Shown here: positions 22,793 to 23,919 of the stretch, piece by piece
Numbering within the stretch: the stretch's first letter is position 1
Layout: every line of letters begins with the position of its first letter
Source: Cudoniella acicularis
Lineage: Eukaryota; Ascomycota; Leotiomycetes; Helotiales; Helotiaceae
Length of the DNA: 23,919 nt
NCBI GenBank assembly: GCA_013054445.1
Contig: JAAMPI010000873.1
Span: forward strand, 1-23,919
Direction of reading: 5' to 3'
The notes under the pieces: model-generated
Told to the model about the DNA's origin: nothing
Database searches by the model: none
Seen by the model: the letters and a program-made list of their open reading frames with translations, nothing else
Position numbers and translations under genes: made by a program

Positions 22793-23302
22793 CGACGTCA
22801 GTGTTATATGAATTTATATACTGATTCGGAAATGCAGCTACTACATGGGCAATGCTGTTGTTTAGACTCAGAAGTTACATTTAGAAGTGCGTGCAGGTAT
22901 TGGCGTTTATTTGACCAGGCCTGGATCTTTAAGTATTGACCAGTAGCTGCATAGATTCGTAGTGCATTAGGGGATATGAAACAGACGAAAGACAAAAAAG
23001 ACAAGATTAAATGTAACAGCTGAAAATCGAATCGCTCAAGTGATGGTGTTCTTGCTAAAGCTAGCTATCCAGTACAGAAGTCCCTTGTCAGCACATTCTT
23101 ATCTTTATGAAAACCTCATCAATTTGTTTTCATTCTTAGACACATAAAGGTAGCATTCCAAAATGCTGTGGGTACATTCTAGGGTGAAATATGTACAGCC
23201 CCTGACACAACTAATAGTTGTGGATCATTCTCTAAGCTCGTACAAGTATCTTCCAGATAATTAGAAAGACACTCCTCTCTCTCCCCGCCAAATCCCAGTC
23301 CT
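22793..23302. other. Convergent intergenic region
   Basis: These 510 nt lie between the RING-TRAF stop and the 3' end of the last gene, which is on the minus strand. The stretch is AT-rich, with no convincing frame, RNA or repeat. Confidence 0.5.
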
Positions 23303-23919
23303 TTACTTGTTCGTTGCTAGATGTGAAGTTGTATCGGAGAAATCATCCGAACTGGGCTTCAAGTACTTTCGGGCACTCATGCTTAAGTATCTGAATGGAT
23401 CATCCAAATTGTTCGTGTCCAAAGGTGGTCTTGACGAGGGAGATGTGGTGTACGAAAGTGGCCCGAAGGGATTATTTGGTGAGAAAGTATAGGCCGGCTC
23501 GTTTTGTGTCCTGTCAACAGCTTCCCTTCCCATAGTGGAGTTCCACTGCGGATTGCTGCTGCTTCCTTCTCGACTGGATGCTCTACGTCCTCTACTCTTG
23601 GGCGTAGATGCACCGTCCATGTCATCGCTTTCCGACTCGCTGTTTTGGTTGCTCTTAGCAGATCTCAAGCCCTTAAGATAATTTGGTTCTTCATAGTACT
23701 TCTCAAATTGTGAAACTTCCTCCTCTGGCGCTGGCTTTTTGCGGATTCTCCGAGCGCTCCTAAGATACCTCGGTGTTTCATAGGACTGTTCAACTTGTGT
23801 CGCCTCTTCCTCTGGCTCGTTATTTCCGCTAATTCTCCGAGCGCTTCTAAGATACCTTGGCGCTTCACAATACTTCTCAACCTGTGAACCCTCCTCTGAC
23901 TCGGCTTTTGGGCCGTAAC
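23303..23919 (-). CDS. C-terminal part of a protein with 29-residue repeats (5' end outside window)
   Basis: I do not recognise the family. The minus-strand frame enters at 23919 already coding (TAC at 23917) and stays open to the stop at 23305-23303, giving 205 visible residues; the true start lies beyond the window. It opens with an acidic stretch and then tandem 29-residue units with the core PRYLRSARR and an acidic end (EPEEE, APEEE), one from 23884 and one from 23797, then a diverged third from 23710 (EEPNYLKGLRSAKS). A Ser/Asp-rich region (SESESDDMDG) and a Pro/Ser-rich linker follow, and near the C-terminus is a degenerate copy, DPFRYLSMSARKYL, from 23401. Alternating basic and acidic patches suggest a disordered or binding-repeat protein, possibly nuclear. 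There is no membrane segment. Confidence 0.7.
   Translation of the reverse strand, partial: YGPKAESEEGSQVEKYCEAPRYLRSARRISGNNEPEEEATQVEQSYETPRYLRSARRIRKKPAPEEEVSQFEKYYEEPNYLKGLRSAKSNQNSESESDDMDGASTPKSRGRRASSREGSSSNPQWNSTMGREAVDRTQNEPAYTFSPNNPFGPLSYTTSPSSRPPLDTNNLDDPFRYLSMSARKYLKPSSDDFSDTTSHLATNK
23660..23884 (-). repeat. 87-nt in-frame tandem repeat (two full units and one diverged)
   Basis: Units run 23884-23798 and 23797-23711, with a diverged third unit from 23710 that loses similarity around 23660. Both full units encode a QVE..., P-R-Y-L-R-S-A-R-R-I core and a Glu-rich end. The repeat is exactly 29 codons, so copy number could change without breaking the frame. Confidence 0.85.

Overview
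This window is nuclear DNA of a filamentous ascomycete (Pezizomycotina; Leotiomycetes is my best guess, from the overall look of the proteins only). The evidence is the many short GT-AG introns (about 45-90 nt) with CTAAC/CTGAC-like branch sites, pyrimidine-rich leaders, compact genes on both strands, and recognisable fungal housekeeping proteins. I see no prokaryotic operon, CRISPR array, intact transposon or rRNA/tRNA gene.

Layout, left to right. A SUMO protease of Ulp1 type (+, 290-2049). A WDR48/Duf1/Bun107-type WD40 activator of deubiquitinases (+, 2830-6113, six exons). A Pet8-type mitochondrial S-adenosylmethionine carrier (-, 6475-7341). A TilS-type tRNA(Ile)-lysidine synthase (+, 7593-9474). 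A Sal1-type mitochondrial carrier with EF-hands, regulated by calcium (-, 9922-12358, ten exons). Cyclin C/Ssn8 of the Mediator kinase module (+, 12981-14017). After a 3.1-kb gene-poor stretch comes a 185-residue disordered protein (+, 17131-17688). After another 1.4-kb gap come a 106-residue probable mitochondrial protein (+, 19117-19528), a Syn8-type Qc-SNARE (-, 19812-20712), a RING plus TRAF-type zinc-finger protein (+, 21338-22792), and the C-terminal part of a protein with 29-residue repeats (-, 23303 to beyond the end).

The genes do not form one pathway. Loose themes are ubiquitin/SUMO control (Ulp1, WDR48, RING-TRAF) and mitochondria (Pet8, TilS, Sal1, the 106-residue protein). This looks like ordinary conserved gene order, and I found no convincing new multi-gene system.

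The most useful observations concern gene structure. Three otherwise intact genes are each broken by a one-base frame change at a mononucleotide run. The Sal1-type gene has a GC-AG intron with a tandem TAGCAG acceptor and a 26-nt micro-exon inside an EF-hand. The WDR48 gene has a stop-free 54-nt intron that reads through as 18 extra residues. The SNARE has His where the zero-layer Gln is expected. The last protein carries a repeat family I do not recognise. I joined exons by reading frame and by remembered family conservation; no alignment or transcript data were available.
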